The position numbers were made by a program, and so were the translations under genes. DNA of 64,000 nucleotides from DRPN01 sp964599235 (GTDB lineage: Bacteria; Bacteroidota; Bacteroidia; Bacteroidales; VadinHA17), in NCBI GenBank assembly GCA_964599235.1, contig CAZRDX010000040.1, forward strand, positions 62,001 to 126,000, read 5' to 3'. A model generated the notes under the pieces. It made no database searches, was not told the origin of the DNA, and saw only the letters and a program-made list of their open reading frames with translations. Positions 1 to 9,440 of the stretch are shown here, one piece after another (the first letter of the stretch is position 1; every line of letters starts with the position of its first letter).

Positions 1-1860
1 GTTCCCGATCTTCTCCAGTAAGAGGGAGGCCTGTATGGGCTTGGCCAGGTAATCATCGAAACCACTTTCAAGACAGTGCTTCCTTTCGTTGGCCATGGCA
101 AATGCTGTCTGAGCGATGGCTGGAATATGGGGCAGATGGGTCCTGATCTCACGCAAGGCACGGATGCCATCCATTTCCGGCATGCGTAGATCCATCAGCA
201 ACAGGTCAGGTCGATGAGCCAAAGCCATGTCAACAGCCTGACTGCCTGTCCAGGCATGCCTGAGAAGCACGCCGGTAGGCTCCAGGAGGGCTTTCAGAAG
301 ATCATAATTGGTGGGTTCGTCTTCCGCGACCAGGATGGTATATCCATGCCAGTCGGGCCGTTTCCCGCTTACTTTGCCCGTATCCTTCCCTGTTCCGGAG
401 AACTCTTTCCTGTAAAAAACACCCGGAAAGGAAACCGTGAATCTGGTTCCTTGTCCGAGTGTGGATTCAAGCCTCAGCGTTCCTTCCATCTGTTCCACAA
501 GGCTGCGCGTGATGGCAAGTCCCAAACCGGCACCTCCGTATCTGCGAGTGATGGAATTGTCCACCTGTCTGAAACGTTCAAATATGGTCGTTTGTTCTTC
601 CAACGGGATACCGGGACCGGTGTCTTCGACCCTAAAGACAACCTTTTTCCCAGATATTCCGCAAGAAACGTTCACGTATCCTTCTTCAGTGAACTTCAAT
701 GCATTGCTGACAAGATTGACCAGCACCTGACGGATACGGTGAGGGTCCCCCTCCAGCCATGGATCCGCTTCACATCCTGCCCGTAAAAAATTCAGCATGA
801 GGTGCTTCTTTCCGAACTTGTGCTGTTGTTCACGGGCCACGGCCTCTATCTCTTTCAGGAAGGCTGCCAGGGAAAATTTCTCCCGGTTGATCATAATCTG
901 TCCGGCCTCGATCTTGGAGATGTCAAGAATGTCATTGATCAGATGCAGAAGAGATTCACTGCTTTGCTCAATGTAGTGCAGGTATTCCTTCTTGCGGTCA
1001 TAGGGAACACGTGGATCAGCAAGCATACCCGAGAATCCGACAATAGCGTTCAAGGGGGTCCGGATCTCATGGGACATATTGGTAAGAAAAGCCGTTTTGA
1101 GACGGTCCGATTCCTCCGCTTTCTTCAAAGCCTCTTCCAGCTCCTTTTTTCTTCGCAGTTCTTCCGTAATATCACGGAAAGTTGAGACCACATACGCGGG
1201 CTTCTCCTCTTCCCTGTCAAATACGGCAGCCGTGGAGGCCTCGAGGTAAAAACGGCTCCCATCAGGTCTCCTCATCTCATATATTTTGTTGAGCAAAGAG
1301 CCTTCCCTTGTGAACCGTCCTTCAAGATCGACCGAACGACGGGTCTCAGGGGTCATCAGATCATACATGTTAAGCCCCTTGGTTCCCTGATCAGGAGGCA
1401 GATGAAAGATCTCCAGTGCTTTTCGGTTGGCCAGAAGGATATCCCCTTTCCTGTCGATAATGGCCACTCCAACAAGCGAAGCTTCGAAAGCGATACGAAA
1501 AAAATCACGGCCTTTCTCTTCGCCTTCCAGCGGGGTTCCAGCAAGCCAGACCCCTTTCTTGTTTCTATGGACGACCTTCCAGAAGATCTTCCCGGGAGCA
1601 ATCTTCTGCGACCAGGGCCGGCTGGTCCATGCAACTTTCTCACCCGTCCTTATTTCGTTAAGGAGTCTCTCCCATCCTGCTTCTCCTGTTCCGGTGGCCT
1701 TTGCAACATATTTCTGATCCCCTACCTCTTCCGCGTCCCGAATTTGTTCACGCATGTACCGGGACATATAGGTAACTGTGCCGGTGTAGTCGACAGCTAC
1801 CAGAAAAACGGGCAATTGGTCCAGAAGAGCGACCGGTACCCTGTCCGGGGGGTCAACCAT
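1..1860 (-). CDS. Hybrid sensor histidine kinase (PAS-PAS-HisKA-HATPase-REC), C-terminus cut by window edge
   Basis: The frame is open from the ATG at 1860 to the left edge, giving about 620 residues without a stop. Two PAS-like regions (about residues 10-110 and 125-235) precede a HisKA dimerisation helix with the phosphoacceptor His near residue 263 (SHEIRTPLNAI), an ATPase domain with G boxes (DTGPGIP, GAGLGLAI) and a receiver domain with the phospho-Asp in LLLMDLRMPEMDG near residue 557. No signal peptide or membrane span is seen, so it probably senses a cytoplasmic or diffusible cue. The start overlaps the stop of the upstream kinase gene by one base (TGATG), which implies co-transcription and coupled translation. 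No DNA-binding output domain is visible before the edge, so a phosphorelay partner is expected elsewhere. The specific signal is unknown. Confidence 0.9.
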   Translation of the reverse strand, partial: MVDPPDRVPVALLDQLPVFLVAVDYTGTVTYMSRYMREQIRDAEEVGDQKYVAKATGTGEAGWERLLNEIRTGEKVAWTSRPWSQKIAPGKIFWKVVHRNKKGVWLAGTPLEGEEKGRDFFRIAFEASLVGVAIIDRKGDILLANRKALEIFHLPPDQGTKGLNMYDLMTPETRRSVDLEGRFTREGSLLNKIYEMRRPDGSRFYLEASTAAVFDREEEKPAYVVSTFRDITEELRRKKELEEALKKAEESDRLKTAFLTNMSHEIRTPLNAIVGFSGMLADPRVPYDRKKEYLHYIEQSSESLLHLINDILDISKIEAGQIMINREKFSLAAFLKEIEAVAREQQHKFGKKHLMLNFLRAGCEADPWLEGDPHRIRQVLVNLVSNALKFTEEGYVNVSCGISGKKVVFRVEDTGPGIPLEEQTTIFERFRQVDNSITRRYGGAGLGLAITRSLVEQMEGTLRLESTLGQGTRFTVSFPGVFYRKEFSGTGKDTGKVSGKRPDWHGYTILVAEDEPTNYDLLKALLEPTGVLLRHAWTGSQAVDMALAHRPDLLLMDLRMPEMDGIRALREIRTHLPHIPAIAQTAFAMANERKHCLESGFDDYLAKPIQASLLLEKIGN

Positions 1861-3920
1861 CAGAGGAATTTTTTGATCTCCCTGAGGAGTTTATCCACCT
1901 GCAAAGGCTTGGCAAGATAGGCATCACAGCCTGCTTTCAGGCATTTTCTCTCTTCCTCCGGCGAAGCATAAGCGGTTTGTGCGATCACCGGTATCTCGGA
2001 AAATTTCTTTTTGATTAAGAGGGTAGCCTCGTAGCCGTTCATTACGGGCATCTCAATATCCATCAACACCAGGTCCACGGATCGTCCCTGATGCTGTTCA
2101 AGGAAATGGACCACTTCTTTTCCATTGCCCGCATGATATACCTGGAATCCTGCTTTCTCCAGTACTTCCTGAAGATATTTGTAGTTGAACTCATCATCCT
2201 CGGCAATGAGAATGCTTTTGCCCAGGGTACTTTCGCGGAACGTGATGCTCGCACCGCCGGAGAGACGAAGGCCTACACTGATGTCATTTTCAAGACTTTT
2301 CAGGGGAATGGTAAAAAAGAACTGGGAACCTTTGCCTTCCTCCGAGATCACCCAGATCCTGCCTCCCAAAAGTTCCGTAAGACGTTTTGAAATAGCCAGT
2401 CCCAGGCCGGTTCCAGGATAGACTCGCGTTTTGGAATTGTCCACCTGCCGAAAACGTTCAAAGATCACTTCTTTCTTGTCTTCGGGAATACCTATGCCGG
2501 TATCCTTGACATAGAACAGGATCTCTTTCCGATTGGGAGTGATCTGATAACCGAACTCCACATAACCTTCATGGGTGAACTTGATAGCATTGCTGATAAG
2601 GTTGTTGAGGATCTGTCGCAAACGAAGCGGATCGGTCTTCACCTTGAAGGGGAGCCGCTGGTCCGGTCCGCTGCGCCGCAGTTCCACCGATTCTGCCCGA
2701 TGATGGCTTACGACAAGTTCCGAGAAAGTGGTCTCCAGAGAATCCATCATCTCATCGATGTTCACGTACTCCTCGCGAATGTTGATCTGGCCGGCCTCCA
2801 GACGGGCCAGGTCCAGGATGTCGTCAATGAGCCTCAGAAGGCTGTCCCCGCTGTTCTTGATGATGTTGACATATTCTTTCTTCTGCTCCGGTGTTAGTTC
2901 CTCCATGGACAGAAGCTGCGCAAACCCCAGGATGGCGTTCATGGGAGTACGTATCTCATGGGACATGTTGGTCAGGAAAGCCGTCTTCATCCTGTCGGCC
3001 TCCTCTGCTTTTTCTTTGGCAGCCCTCAGGTTGCGTTCCACTTCTTTCCATTTTCCTATATCCCTGTACAGCGCATAGATGATCGTTTTGTCGTGAGATA
3101 TCCGGAAGGGAGTGATCACGAGGGATACATGGATCTTTTCCCCGCTTTTTTTCTTTCTCACCGTTTCTGTTTCGATCATCTCTCCCTGAAAGGAGCGTTC
3201 GGTGTAAGAACGTGCATCTTCCAGGTATTCTTCCGGGACGATCAGATCATCGAGCTTTTTCCCGATGGCCTCACCCTCCTTAAAACCGAATAGACGGTTG
3301 AATGCCACGTTCGCATCAGTGATGATCCCGGGGTATTCCTGGATGACCGTAGCTTCGGGGATGTTCTGGAAAAGTTGTTCGAAATAAGTTTTTTCGATAC
3401 GTAATTCCTCTTCCCTTTGTATCTTTTCAATGGCAAGTCCGATCTGGTAGGATACCAGTTCGAGGATGTTCTTATCCGCCTCGGTATAGGTATTTTCGTC
3501 GGTATAGCTTTGTACACCCACCATGCCGATGATCCGGTCCTGAACACGCAAAGGAGCCCCTACCCAGACCTTGGAGTCGCTACCAACTAGCTCCACCTCT
3601 CCCCTCTTGACCAGCTCCCTGAATTCTTTCTCCCTGACCAGCAAAGCCTTTTTGGTCTTGACGACATAATAGGAAAGTGTCCCGGCAGCAGGTACACGCT
3701 CGAAATGGTCCTTCATGTCACTGAAGAACGGCATCGTGAATGTTTCATCTTCGGGATGGTACAAGGCAATGTAGAAGTTCGTCGTATCCATCAGTTTCCC
3801 CAACTGTTCCCGCACAAAAGCGGTCAGCTCCCTCAGATCCTTCGTAAAAACCGTCGCATTGGAGATCTCCAGCAGCGTTTTCAGTACCTTCTCCTGATCA
3901 AAACCTTTTTCTTTCAACAT
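1860..3920 (-). CDS. Hybrid sensor histidine kinase (GAF-PAS-HisKA-HATPase-REC)
   Basis: A 686-residue protein with a GAF domain at about 15-165, a PAS domain at about 180-295, a HisKA helix with His near 320 (SHEIRTPMNAILGF), an ATPase domain (DTGIGIPEDKK, GTGLGLAISKRL) and a C-terminal receiver domain with phospho-Asp near 620 (LVLMDIEMPVMNG). There is no membrane segment, so it should act in the cytoplasm. It shares the kinase-receiver architecture of the next gene, with which it overlaps by one base, and the pair probably arose by duplication followed by change of the sensory module. It is divergent from fucK across about 130 bases, but nothing links it to fucose sensing. As in many Bacteroidota, it lacks an output domain and would need an HPt or separate regulator. 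Confidence 0.92.
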   Translation of the reverse strand: MLKEKGFDQEKVLKTLLEISNATVFTKDLRELTAFVREQLGKLMDTTNFYIALYHPEDETFTMPFFSDMKDHFERVPAAGTLSYYVVKTKKALLVREKEFRELVKRGEVELVGSDSKVWVGAPLRVQDRIIGMVGVQSYTDENTYTEADKNILELVSYQIGLAIEKIQREEELRIEKTYFEQLFQNIPEATVIQEYPGIITDANVAFNRLFGFKEGEAIGKKLDDLIVPEEYLEDARSYTERSFQGEMIETETVRKKKSGEKIHVSLVITPFRISHDKTIIYALYRDIGKWKEVERNLRAAKEKAEEADRMKTAFLTNMSHEIRTPMNAILGFAQLLSMEELTPEQKKEYVNIIKNSGDSLLRLIDDILDLARLEAGQINIREEYVNIDEMMDSLETTFSELVVSHHRAESVELRRSGPDQRLPFKVKTDPLRLRQILNNLISNAIKFTHEGYVEFGYQITPNRKEILFYVKDTGIGIPEDKKEVIFERFRQVDNSKTRVYPGTGLGLAISKRLTELLGGRIWVISEEGKGSQFFFTIPLKSLENDISVGLRLSGGASITFRESTLGKSILIAEDDEFNYKYLQEVLEKAGFQVYHAGNGKEVVHFLEQHQGRSVDLVLMDIEMPVMNGYEATLLIKKKFSEIPVIAQTAYASPEEERKCLKAGCDAYLAKPLQVDKLLREIKKFL

Positions 3921-4053
3921 CTTACTCCTTTAAATGTTCACGCTACAAAAACCCACTAAATTTAACAACTATTTCTCAAGTGAAGTATCTATCTAAACCG
4001 ATTTTATGACGGATTTGTTATTTTTACGGACGAAGTAAATGAATTTTTTGTTT

Positions 4054-5520
4054 ATGGCAGAAAAAACCGTCCTAGTCCTGGATTGCGGAGCTACGAACAT
4101 ACGCACCATTGCCGTGAACGATCGAGGAAGCATCGTTGCGGTCTCCTCTCTTTCCAACAACACGCGTCCCGATCCTGTGAACCCTTCCTTCCGTATTTGG
4201 GATGTGGAAGAGATCTGGAGAAAATTCTCCCACACTACCCGTGAAGTATTGGAAAAGATTGACGGAAGTGAGATTGCAGCCATAACCGTCACCACCTTTG
4301 GTGTGGACGGAGCACCTTTCGACGGGGAAGGCAGAATGATCTATCCGGTGATCTCATGGCAATGTCCCCGTACCGTTCCGGTCATGGAGAACATTGGGAA
4401 ATACATCGAACTGAACGAACTTTATCGTATCACCGGGTTACAACCCTATGCCTTCAACACCATCAACAAACTGATCTGGCTTCGTGAGAACGAACCGGAG
4501 GTTGTGGACCGGATGGAAGCTTTTCTTTTCATACCATCCATTTTTCTTTATTTCCTGACAGGCGAGATGGTAACCGACATGACGATGGCCGGTACGTCTA
4601 TGCTTACCGATCTCCGGAAACGCAGTTTTTCGAAGACCATTCTCAACCGTATAGGTCTTTCAGAACGTCTTTTCCCCGTTCCTACCGAACCGGGAAATGT
4701 GATCGGGACCGTGAAAGGCCGCAAAGCATCAGAACTGGGACTACCGGAGGGCATTCCCGTGGTGGTGGCAGGCCATGACACCCAGTTTGCCATTTTTGGT
4801 TCAGGTGCCGAAGAGAATGAGCCGGTGCTCAGCTCCGGAACGTGGGAGATCCTGATGGTTCGCACTTCCCGGGCCCAGCCCGGTCCTGAACTTCTGCAAA
4901 AGGGTGTCACCCACGAACTGGACGTACTGCCGGGACTGGTGAATACGGGCATTCAGTGGATCGCCTCCGGTATGCTCGAATGGATACGCAGGAATTTCTA
5001 TCTTCCCGAAAAAGACCGGAAAGATATTTATGAGATCATGATCGATGAGGCACGACAGATAGAGGCAGGCAGTAAAGGTGTCCGGATCGATCCCTCTTTT
5101 TACGGTTCCGGCGGCGGTTCGATCACGGGACTTACGATGGACACTCCCCGGGCAGCCATCTACCGTGCAGCCTTGGAATCACTCGTATGCAAGACCAAAC
5201 ACAGTCTGAACATCCTGGAGGATGCAGGGGGTTTTCAGTCGCGTCAGCTTTTGCTGGTGGGTGGAGGAGCCAAGAACAGGCTGTGGAATCAGCTGAGGGC
5301 CGACATTCTGGGTATCCCTGTCAAAGTGGTCAAACAGAAAGAAACCACCGTTCTCGGTGCGGCCCTTTTTGCCCTGGCCGGCACAGGTCTCTATGCATCC
5401 CCGGAACAAGCACGCGCAAATGTTCAGTATGAGACCGAAGACTATTCTCCTACAGAGAAAGACCGGAAACTTTATGAATCGCTCTATGAGCGTTATCTTG
5501 AGATCTTCGAAGGTTCCTGA
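4054..5520 (+). CDS. fucK: L-fuculokinase FucK
   Basis: FGGY-family sugar kinase of 488 residues that phosphorylates L-fuculose to L-fuculose-1-phosphate with ATP, the second cytoplasmic step of fucose catabolism. It closely follows enterobacterial FucK: VLDCGATN phosphate loop at the N-terminus, AVTTFGVDGA, SWQCPRT, AGHDTQFAIFG, LSSGTWEILMVR, and LLVGGGAKNRLWNQ in the C-terminal ATPase half. An in-frame ATG lies five codons upstream at 4039, but the one at 4054 places the phosphate loop where FucK proteins normally have it. A near match to a Bacteroidota -7 box (TATTTTTA, 4019-4026) precedes it. The gene converges on fucI and shares a bidirectional terminator with it. The next enzyme, fuculose-1-phosphate aldolase, is not in the window. 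Confidence 0.95.
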   Translation: MAEKTVLVLDCGATNIRTIAVNDRGSIVAVSSLSNNTRPDPVNPSFRIWDVEEIWRKFSHTTREVLEKIDGSEIAAITVTTFGVDGAPFDGEGRMIYPVISWQCPRTVPVMENIGKYIELNELYRITGLQPYAFNTINKLIWLRENEPEVVDRMEAFLFIPSIFLYFLTGEMVTDMTMAGTSMLTDLRKRSFSKTILNRIGLSERLFPVPTEPGNVIGTVKGRKASELGLPEGIPVVVAGHDTQFAIFGSGAEENEPVLSSGTWEILMVRTSRAQPGPELLQKGVTHELDVLPGLVNTGIQWIASGMLEWIRRNFYLPEKDRKDIYEIMIDEARQIEAGSKGVRIDPSFYGSGGGSITGLTMDTPRAAIYRAALESLVCKTKHSLNILEDAGGFQSRQLLLVGGGAKNRLWNQLRADILGIPVKVVKQKETTVLGAALFALAGTGLYASPEQARANVQYETEDYSPTEKDRKLYESLYERYLEIFEGS

Positions 5521-5529
5521 TGAGAAATG

Positions 5530-5555
5530 AAAAAGGCCGGGATCCCGGCCTTTTT
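5530..5555. terminator. Bidirectional intrinsic terminator between fucK and fucI
   Basis: A perfect 16-base palindrome GGCCGGGATCCCGGCC (5535-5550) is flanked by A5 on the left and T5 on the right, so it can act as a Rho-independent terminator on either strand. It sits 10 bases past the fucK stop and about 20 past the fucI stop, where it would stop both converging transcripts. Confidence 0.9.
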
Positions 5556-5575
5556 CATCATCATTCAAACCAACA

Positions 5576-7375
5576 TTACCTGTACAACGGGCCATAGGTT
5601 TTGCAGGCCCTGAAATCGGCGCCTTCTACATCGGCGGTACCGAACATCGACCAGGCTGCCGGACGATAGATGCGCTCTGGCTCTACGTTGTGCATGTTCA
5701 CGGGGATACGCAGCATCGATGCCAGTGTGATCAGTTTGTCGCCAATATGGCCGTAACTGATCGCTCCGTGATTGGCTCCCCAGTTGGCCATAACGGTATA
5801 GACATCACGGAACGCCCCCTGTCCAGTCAGTTTGGGTACGAACCAGGTGGTCGGCCAGGTGGGATTGGTCCTTTGGTCAAGGATGCGATGTACCTCAGGG
5901 TCCAGGTCCACCGTATACCCTTCGGCGATCTGCAGAACAGGGCCTAATCCCTTGACGATATTGATCCGCGACATCGTCACGGGCATCTCACCCTGGGTCA
6001 GGAACTGCGAAGAGAATCCGCCGCCGCGGAAATACTCATAGGCGGCCGGCGGCCAGTGGGTGTTGGCCAGACATCTTTCCACATCCTCCCGGGTCACTTC
6101 CCAGAAAGGCTTCATCACAGAATTCCCATGCTCGTCCTTCATCTGGCCCGTAGCATCGAGCGTGGTCGAACCGGAGTTGATAAGATGGATGATGCCATGG
6201 GCGGCCCTTCCTCTCAGCTCCTTGCCTGTCACCCGTTTCACGGCTTCCGGGCTCCAGTAGGTACGCACATCAGAAAAGATCTGAGCCGTATTGGTCAGAA
6301 GATGACCAAACAACATGGAGATACCATTGAGACTGTCGTTCTCGGTAGCCATAATGAAAGGTTCGCGGATGCCGTTCCAGTCGAACGACGAGTTCAGGAT
6401 GGCTTCCATGAAGTCGCCGTTGGGAAAATGATCGGTCCACTGTCGCTGCCCCTGGAAACCAGCAGCAATGGCATTGTGACCCATGGCCTCCTCCTCGAAC
6501 CCCATCTCTGCCAGACGAGGATTACCCACCATCAGGTCGCGGGCGATGAGGGTCATCTTGACCACCACTTCCCATTCCCAGTCTTTGCGTTTTCTATCGC
6601 GCCGCAATTCGGGAGGGTTGACGTCCTCTCCTTCCTTACAATATTTTTTCACCCATTTCATGGCACGCTCGAACTCTTCCTTGTCGTAGATCCCTTCTTC
6701 CATCCTGCGTACCAGTTCGACCATGTCGACCACTTCGGTGCGCATGCCGAGGTAGTCGAGCAGGAACTCCTGGTCGACCACGGAGCCGACGATGCCCATG
6801 GACATCCCTCCGATGGAGAGGTAGGATTTGTTTCTCATCTCAGCCACGGCGAGTCCTGCCTTGGCAAAACGCAGCAGTTTTTCCCTGACATCTTCGGGGA
6901 TGGTCTCGTCGTCGGCATCCTGCACGTCACGGCCGTAGATACTGAATGCCGGCAGTCCCTTCTGGTTATAACCCGCTTGAGCGGCAGCAAGATAGACGGC
7001 ACCGGGGCGTTCCGTCCCGTTGAAGCCCCAGATGGCTTTGGGTCGCAGGGGATGGGTATCCATCACCTCTGTCCCGTAGCACCAGCATGGGGTAACGGTA
7101 AGGCTCACCCCCACCCCTTCTCTTTCAAACTTTTCATCGCAGCGCACTGCTTCTGCCACTCCTCCGATGGTCGTATCCGCTATGATCACTTCCACCGGCA
7201 TACCATTGGGATGCCGGAGGTTCTGGCGCAAGAACTCTGCCGCACGACGCGCCATCCCCATCGTCTGGTTCTCCAATGACTCACGTACGCCTTTGCGTCG
7301 TCCGTCGATGACGGGGCGGATCCCTATCTTGGGCAGGCTGCCCTGCAGCCTTTTGGTCCCTTTGATCTCTTCCAT
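5576..7375 (-). CDS. fucI: L-fucose isomerase FucI
   Basis: Converts L-fucose to L-fuculose in the cytoplasm using Mn2+, the first step of fucose use. The 599-residue protein aligns from end to end with E. coli FucI (591 residues): LPKIGIRPVIDGRR at the start, VTPCWCYG, KAIWGFNGTERPGAVYLAAA, AIAAGFQGQR, the metal-binding Glu and Asp in the ATENDSLNG region, NIIKGLGPVLQ-type sequence (NIVKGLGPVLQ here) and the active-site His in WGANHGAI. The frame extends to an ATG at 7456, but that start would overlap the upstream fucosidase gene; the ATG at 7375 leaves a 37-base gap and matches the family N-terminus. It is the third gene of the run regulator, fucosidase, isomerase, so release and isomerisation of fucose are probably co-induced. 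Confidence 0.96.
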   Translation of the reverse strand: MEEIKGTKRLQGSLPKIGIRPVIDGRRKGVRESLENQTMGMARRAAEFLRQNLRHPNGMPVEVIIADTTIGGVAEAVRCDEKFEREGVGVSLTVTPCWCYGTEVMDTHPLRPKAIWGFNGTERPGAVYLAAAQAGYNQKGLPAFSIYGRDVQDADDETIPEDVREKLLRFAKAGLAVAEMRNKSYLSIGGMSMGIVGSVVDQEFLLDYLGMRTEVVDMVELVRRMEEGIYDKEEFERAMKWVKKYCKEGEDVNPPELRRDRKRKDWEWEVVVKMTLIARDLMVGNPRLAEMGFEEEAMGHNAIAAGFQGQRQWTDHFPNGDFMEAILNSSFDWNGIREPFIMATENDSLNGISMLFGHLLTNTAQIFSDVRTYWSPEAVKRVTGKELRGRAAHGIIHLINSGSTTLDATGQMKDEHGNSVMKPFWEVTREDVERCLANTHWPPAAYEYFRGGGFSSQFLTQGEMPVTMSRINIVKGLGPVLQIAEGYTVDLDPEVHRILDQRTNPTWPTTWFVPKLTGQGAFRDVYTVMANWGANHGAISYGHIGDKLITLASMLRIPVNMHNVEPERIYRPAAWSMFGTADVEGADFRACKTYGPLYR

Positions 7376-7412
7376 GTTTCTGCTTTTTTTTTGTAATGAA
7401 CGTTCGAAATTA

Positions 7413-9440
7413 TCACAATTTTTCAAAATAGCGGTCAGCCTCAAGCTTTTCTCCACCCGGTTCCTTCAGGGTCCACCTCAGCCCGTTACCCCCGGTGGCC
7501 TCAAAATATTCCAAACGAAAAGGCAGCATGCCCTTTTTCAGGTACACCTCTTTCTCACGGGCCGTGAACCCGTGCAATCCGTCATGATCGATCACCAAGC
7601 TGTCATCCAGGAACAGACGGGCCCCGTCATCCGACCAGAGCGAAAGCAGGTATTTCCCGGCACGGGGGATCTCGAGGAGTCCCGTGAACACAATGGCATA
7701 ATGATCGGCCCGGGGTGCCACTGCCTGCAATGAGACATTCTCCACATAACCTTCTCTGAGAGGCTTCAGCTGCTTGAAATCAGGCAGGGAATCCCATTCG
7801 CCTTCGTAATAGCGGTACCTGACGGCCGGGAGATGTTCTTCACGGGCATTCAGCAGATGTACCGTCCCCGTGAAACTTTTTTTGACACCCTGAGCATTCA
7901 GTTGTTTCACGCGCATGATCGAGGAATGAGTTATACGGATGGGTGCTTCATAAACGGGAGAACCGGGGCCGGGCACACCATCGTCAAGCGTATAATGGAT
8001 CTTCCCCGCTGTACTGTCTCCTTCGATGCACACGGTGACGGTGTCGACGAAAAGGATCCGGTCACCCCGATGACCAGAAAGAGTGCGGACGGCGGGTGCC
8101 GGCACCAGCGGGAATGCTTTTCCTTTCACCTTGAGTGCCCAGGCATACCGGCAGGGACGCGCCAGTGAGTCTTGCAGAGCTTCCGGAAAAAGGATGCGAA
8201 GATCCTTCAATGGGGTCTCCTCCCACTGCAGAGGATCTTTCCAGCCCAACAGCATGATCCTGCTCTCCTGCTCCGGGACCACACTTTCCAGCACAAGTTC
8301 ACGACCTGGCCATTCAGTAAGCAGAGGATACACGAAAATACTGTCTTTTGACATTGTAAAACGCACATGGTCACCCTCTCCACTATACCGGAACGAACGA
8401 GTGTTGTAGACGGCTTCACCATTGATCTTCATCCAGGCTCCCATTTCACGCAGACGCGCGGCGCTGGGTGCGGGGATCACTCCTTTTTCATCCGGCCCCA
8501 CGTTCAGGAGGAAATTCCCGCCTTTTGAGACGATGTCGATCAGATAACCGATGAGCTGGTCCGTGCTTTTCCAGTTGTGGTCGTTTTTCTTATATCCCCA
8601 GGAACCGTTCATTGTCATGCAGGTTTCCCAGGGGTATCCCGGATCGTGGTCGGGGATGCCTTGTTCGGGGGTCCCGAAATCACCTGCATAACCTTTGCCT
8701 TTGTTCAGTCCCTGCATCCCGAGGCGTCCTTTGCCCACACGGTTGTTGACGATGATATCGGGTTGCAGGTCCCTCACAAAATCGTAAAGTTCCCGCCCCT
8801 GTTCCTCGGTCCATTCGGGGATCCATTCACCGTCGAACCACAGGACAGCCACCTTGCCGTAACGGGTGAGCAGCTCCCGCAGTTGGGGTTTCATGTATTC
8901 CTCCCTGTATCTTGGGAAACTGTCTCCCCGGGCCCACGGATGGTGCCAGTCCATGATGGAATAATAGAAACCCAGGGGCATTTCCTCTTCCTCACATGCA
9001 TCCGCCAGCTCTTTGAGCACATCCCGATGGAAAGAAGTGAAATCCACGATGTTGTATAGAGAGAGACGTGTGTGCCACATACAAAAGCCATCGTGGTGTT
9101 TGGCGGTTATGATGATGTAACGCATCCCGGCCTCTTTGGCCAGCCGCACCCAGCGCCGCGCGTCAAAATCAACGGGATTGAACCGACGAGCAGCCTCTTC
9201 ATACTCCTCTTTCGGTATTTTCATTGTGTACATGATCCATTCTGCTCCTCCCGGAGCGGTCCGGCCTTTGTATTCCCCACCGAACACAGCATACGGCCCC
9301 CAGTGGATGAACATCCCAAAACGGGCATCATGCCACCATTCCATACGTTCATCACCGGAAAATGCCGTAGACCGATGATCACAGGAGAACAAAAGGGAAA
9401 TGAACAGAAGAACGCCCGGTAATGTCAAGAATCTTTTCAT
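7413..9440 (-). CDS. GH29 alpha-L-fucosidase lipoprotein with CHB_HEX-like and PA14-like C-terminal modules
   Basis: A 675-residue lipoprotein: an N-terminal hydrophobic stretch ends in the lipobox LLFSC (Cys 20), so it is probably exposed in the periplasm or on the outer membrane. The GH29 catalytic domain spans about 30-450, with HWGPYA, TAKHHDGFCMW and the nucleophile Asp near 202 in VLWFDGEW. About 465-540 resembles the chitobiase C-terminal fold (HYTLDDGVPG), and about 585-665 resembles PA14 (LWSDDGARLFLDD), a carbohydrate-binding module often attached to fucosidases. It would release fucose from oligosaccharides for FucI and FucK. Its start overlaps the stop of the regulator gene by four bases (ATGA). 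The linkage cleaved cannot be read from the sequence. Confidence 0.94.
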   Translation of the reverse strand: MKRFLTLPGVLLFISLLFSCDHRSTAFSGDERMEWWHDARFGMFIHWGPYAVFGGEYKGRTAPGGAEWIMYTMKIPKEEYEEAARRFNPVDFDARRWVRLAKEAGMRYIIITAKHHDGFCMWHTRLSLYNIVDFTSFHRDVLKELADACEEEEMPLGFYYSIMDWHHPWARGDSFPRYREEYMKPQLRELLTRYGKVAVLWFDGEWIPEWTEEQGRELYDFVRDLQPDIIVNNRVGKGRLGMQGLNKGKGYAGDFGTPEQGIPDHDPGYPWETCMTMNGSWGYKKNDHNWKSTDQLIGYLIDIVSKGGNFLLNVGPDEKGVIPAPSAARLREMGAWMKINGEAVYNTRSFRYSGEGDHVRFTMSKDSIFVYPLLTEWPGRELVLESVVPEQESRIMLLGWKDPLQWEETPLKDLRILFPEALQDSLARPCRYAWALKVKGKAFPLVPAPAVRTLSGHRGDRILFVDTVTVCIEGDSTAGKIHYTLDDGVPGPGSPVYEAPIRITHSSIMRVKQLNAQGVKKSFTGTVHLLNAREEHLPAVRYRYYEGEWDSLPDFKQLKPLREGYVENVSLQAVAPRADHYAIVFTGLLEIPRAGKYLLSLWSDDGARLFLDDSLVIDHDGLHGFTAREKEVYLKKGMLPFRLEYFEATGGNGLRWTLKEPGGEKLEADRYFEKL

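Noticed and set aside
6056..7279. 407-codon plus-strand frame opposite fucI
   Set aside because: fucI is conserved along its entire length on the other strand; the antisense product is His-rich and domain-free.
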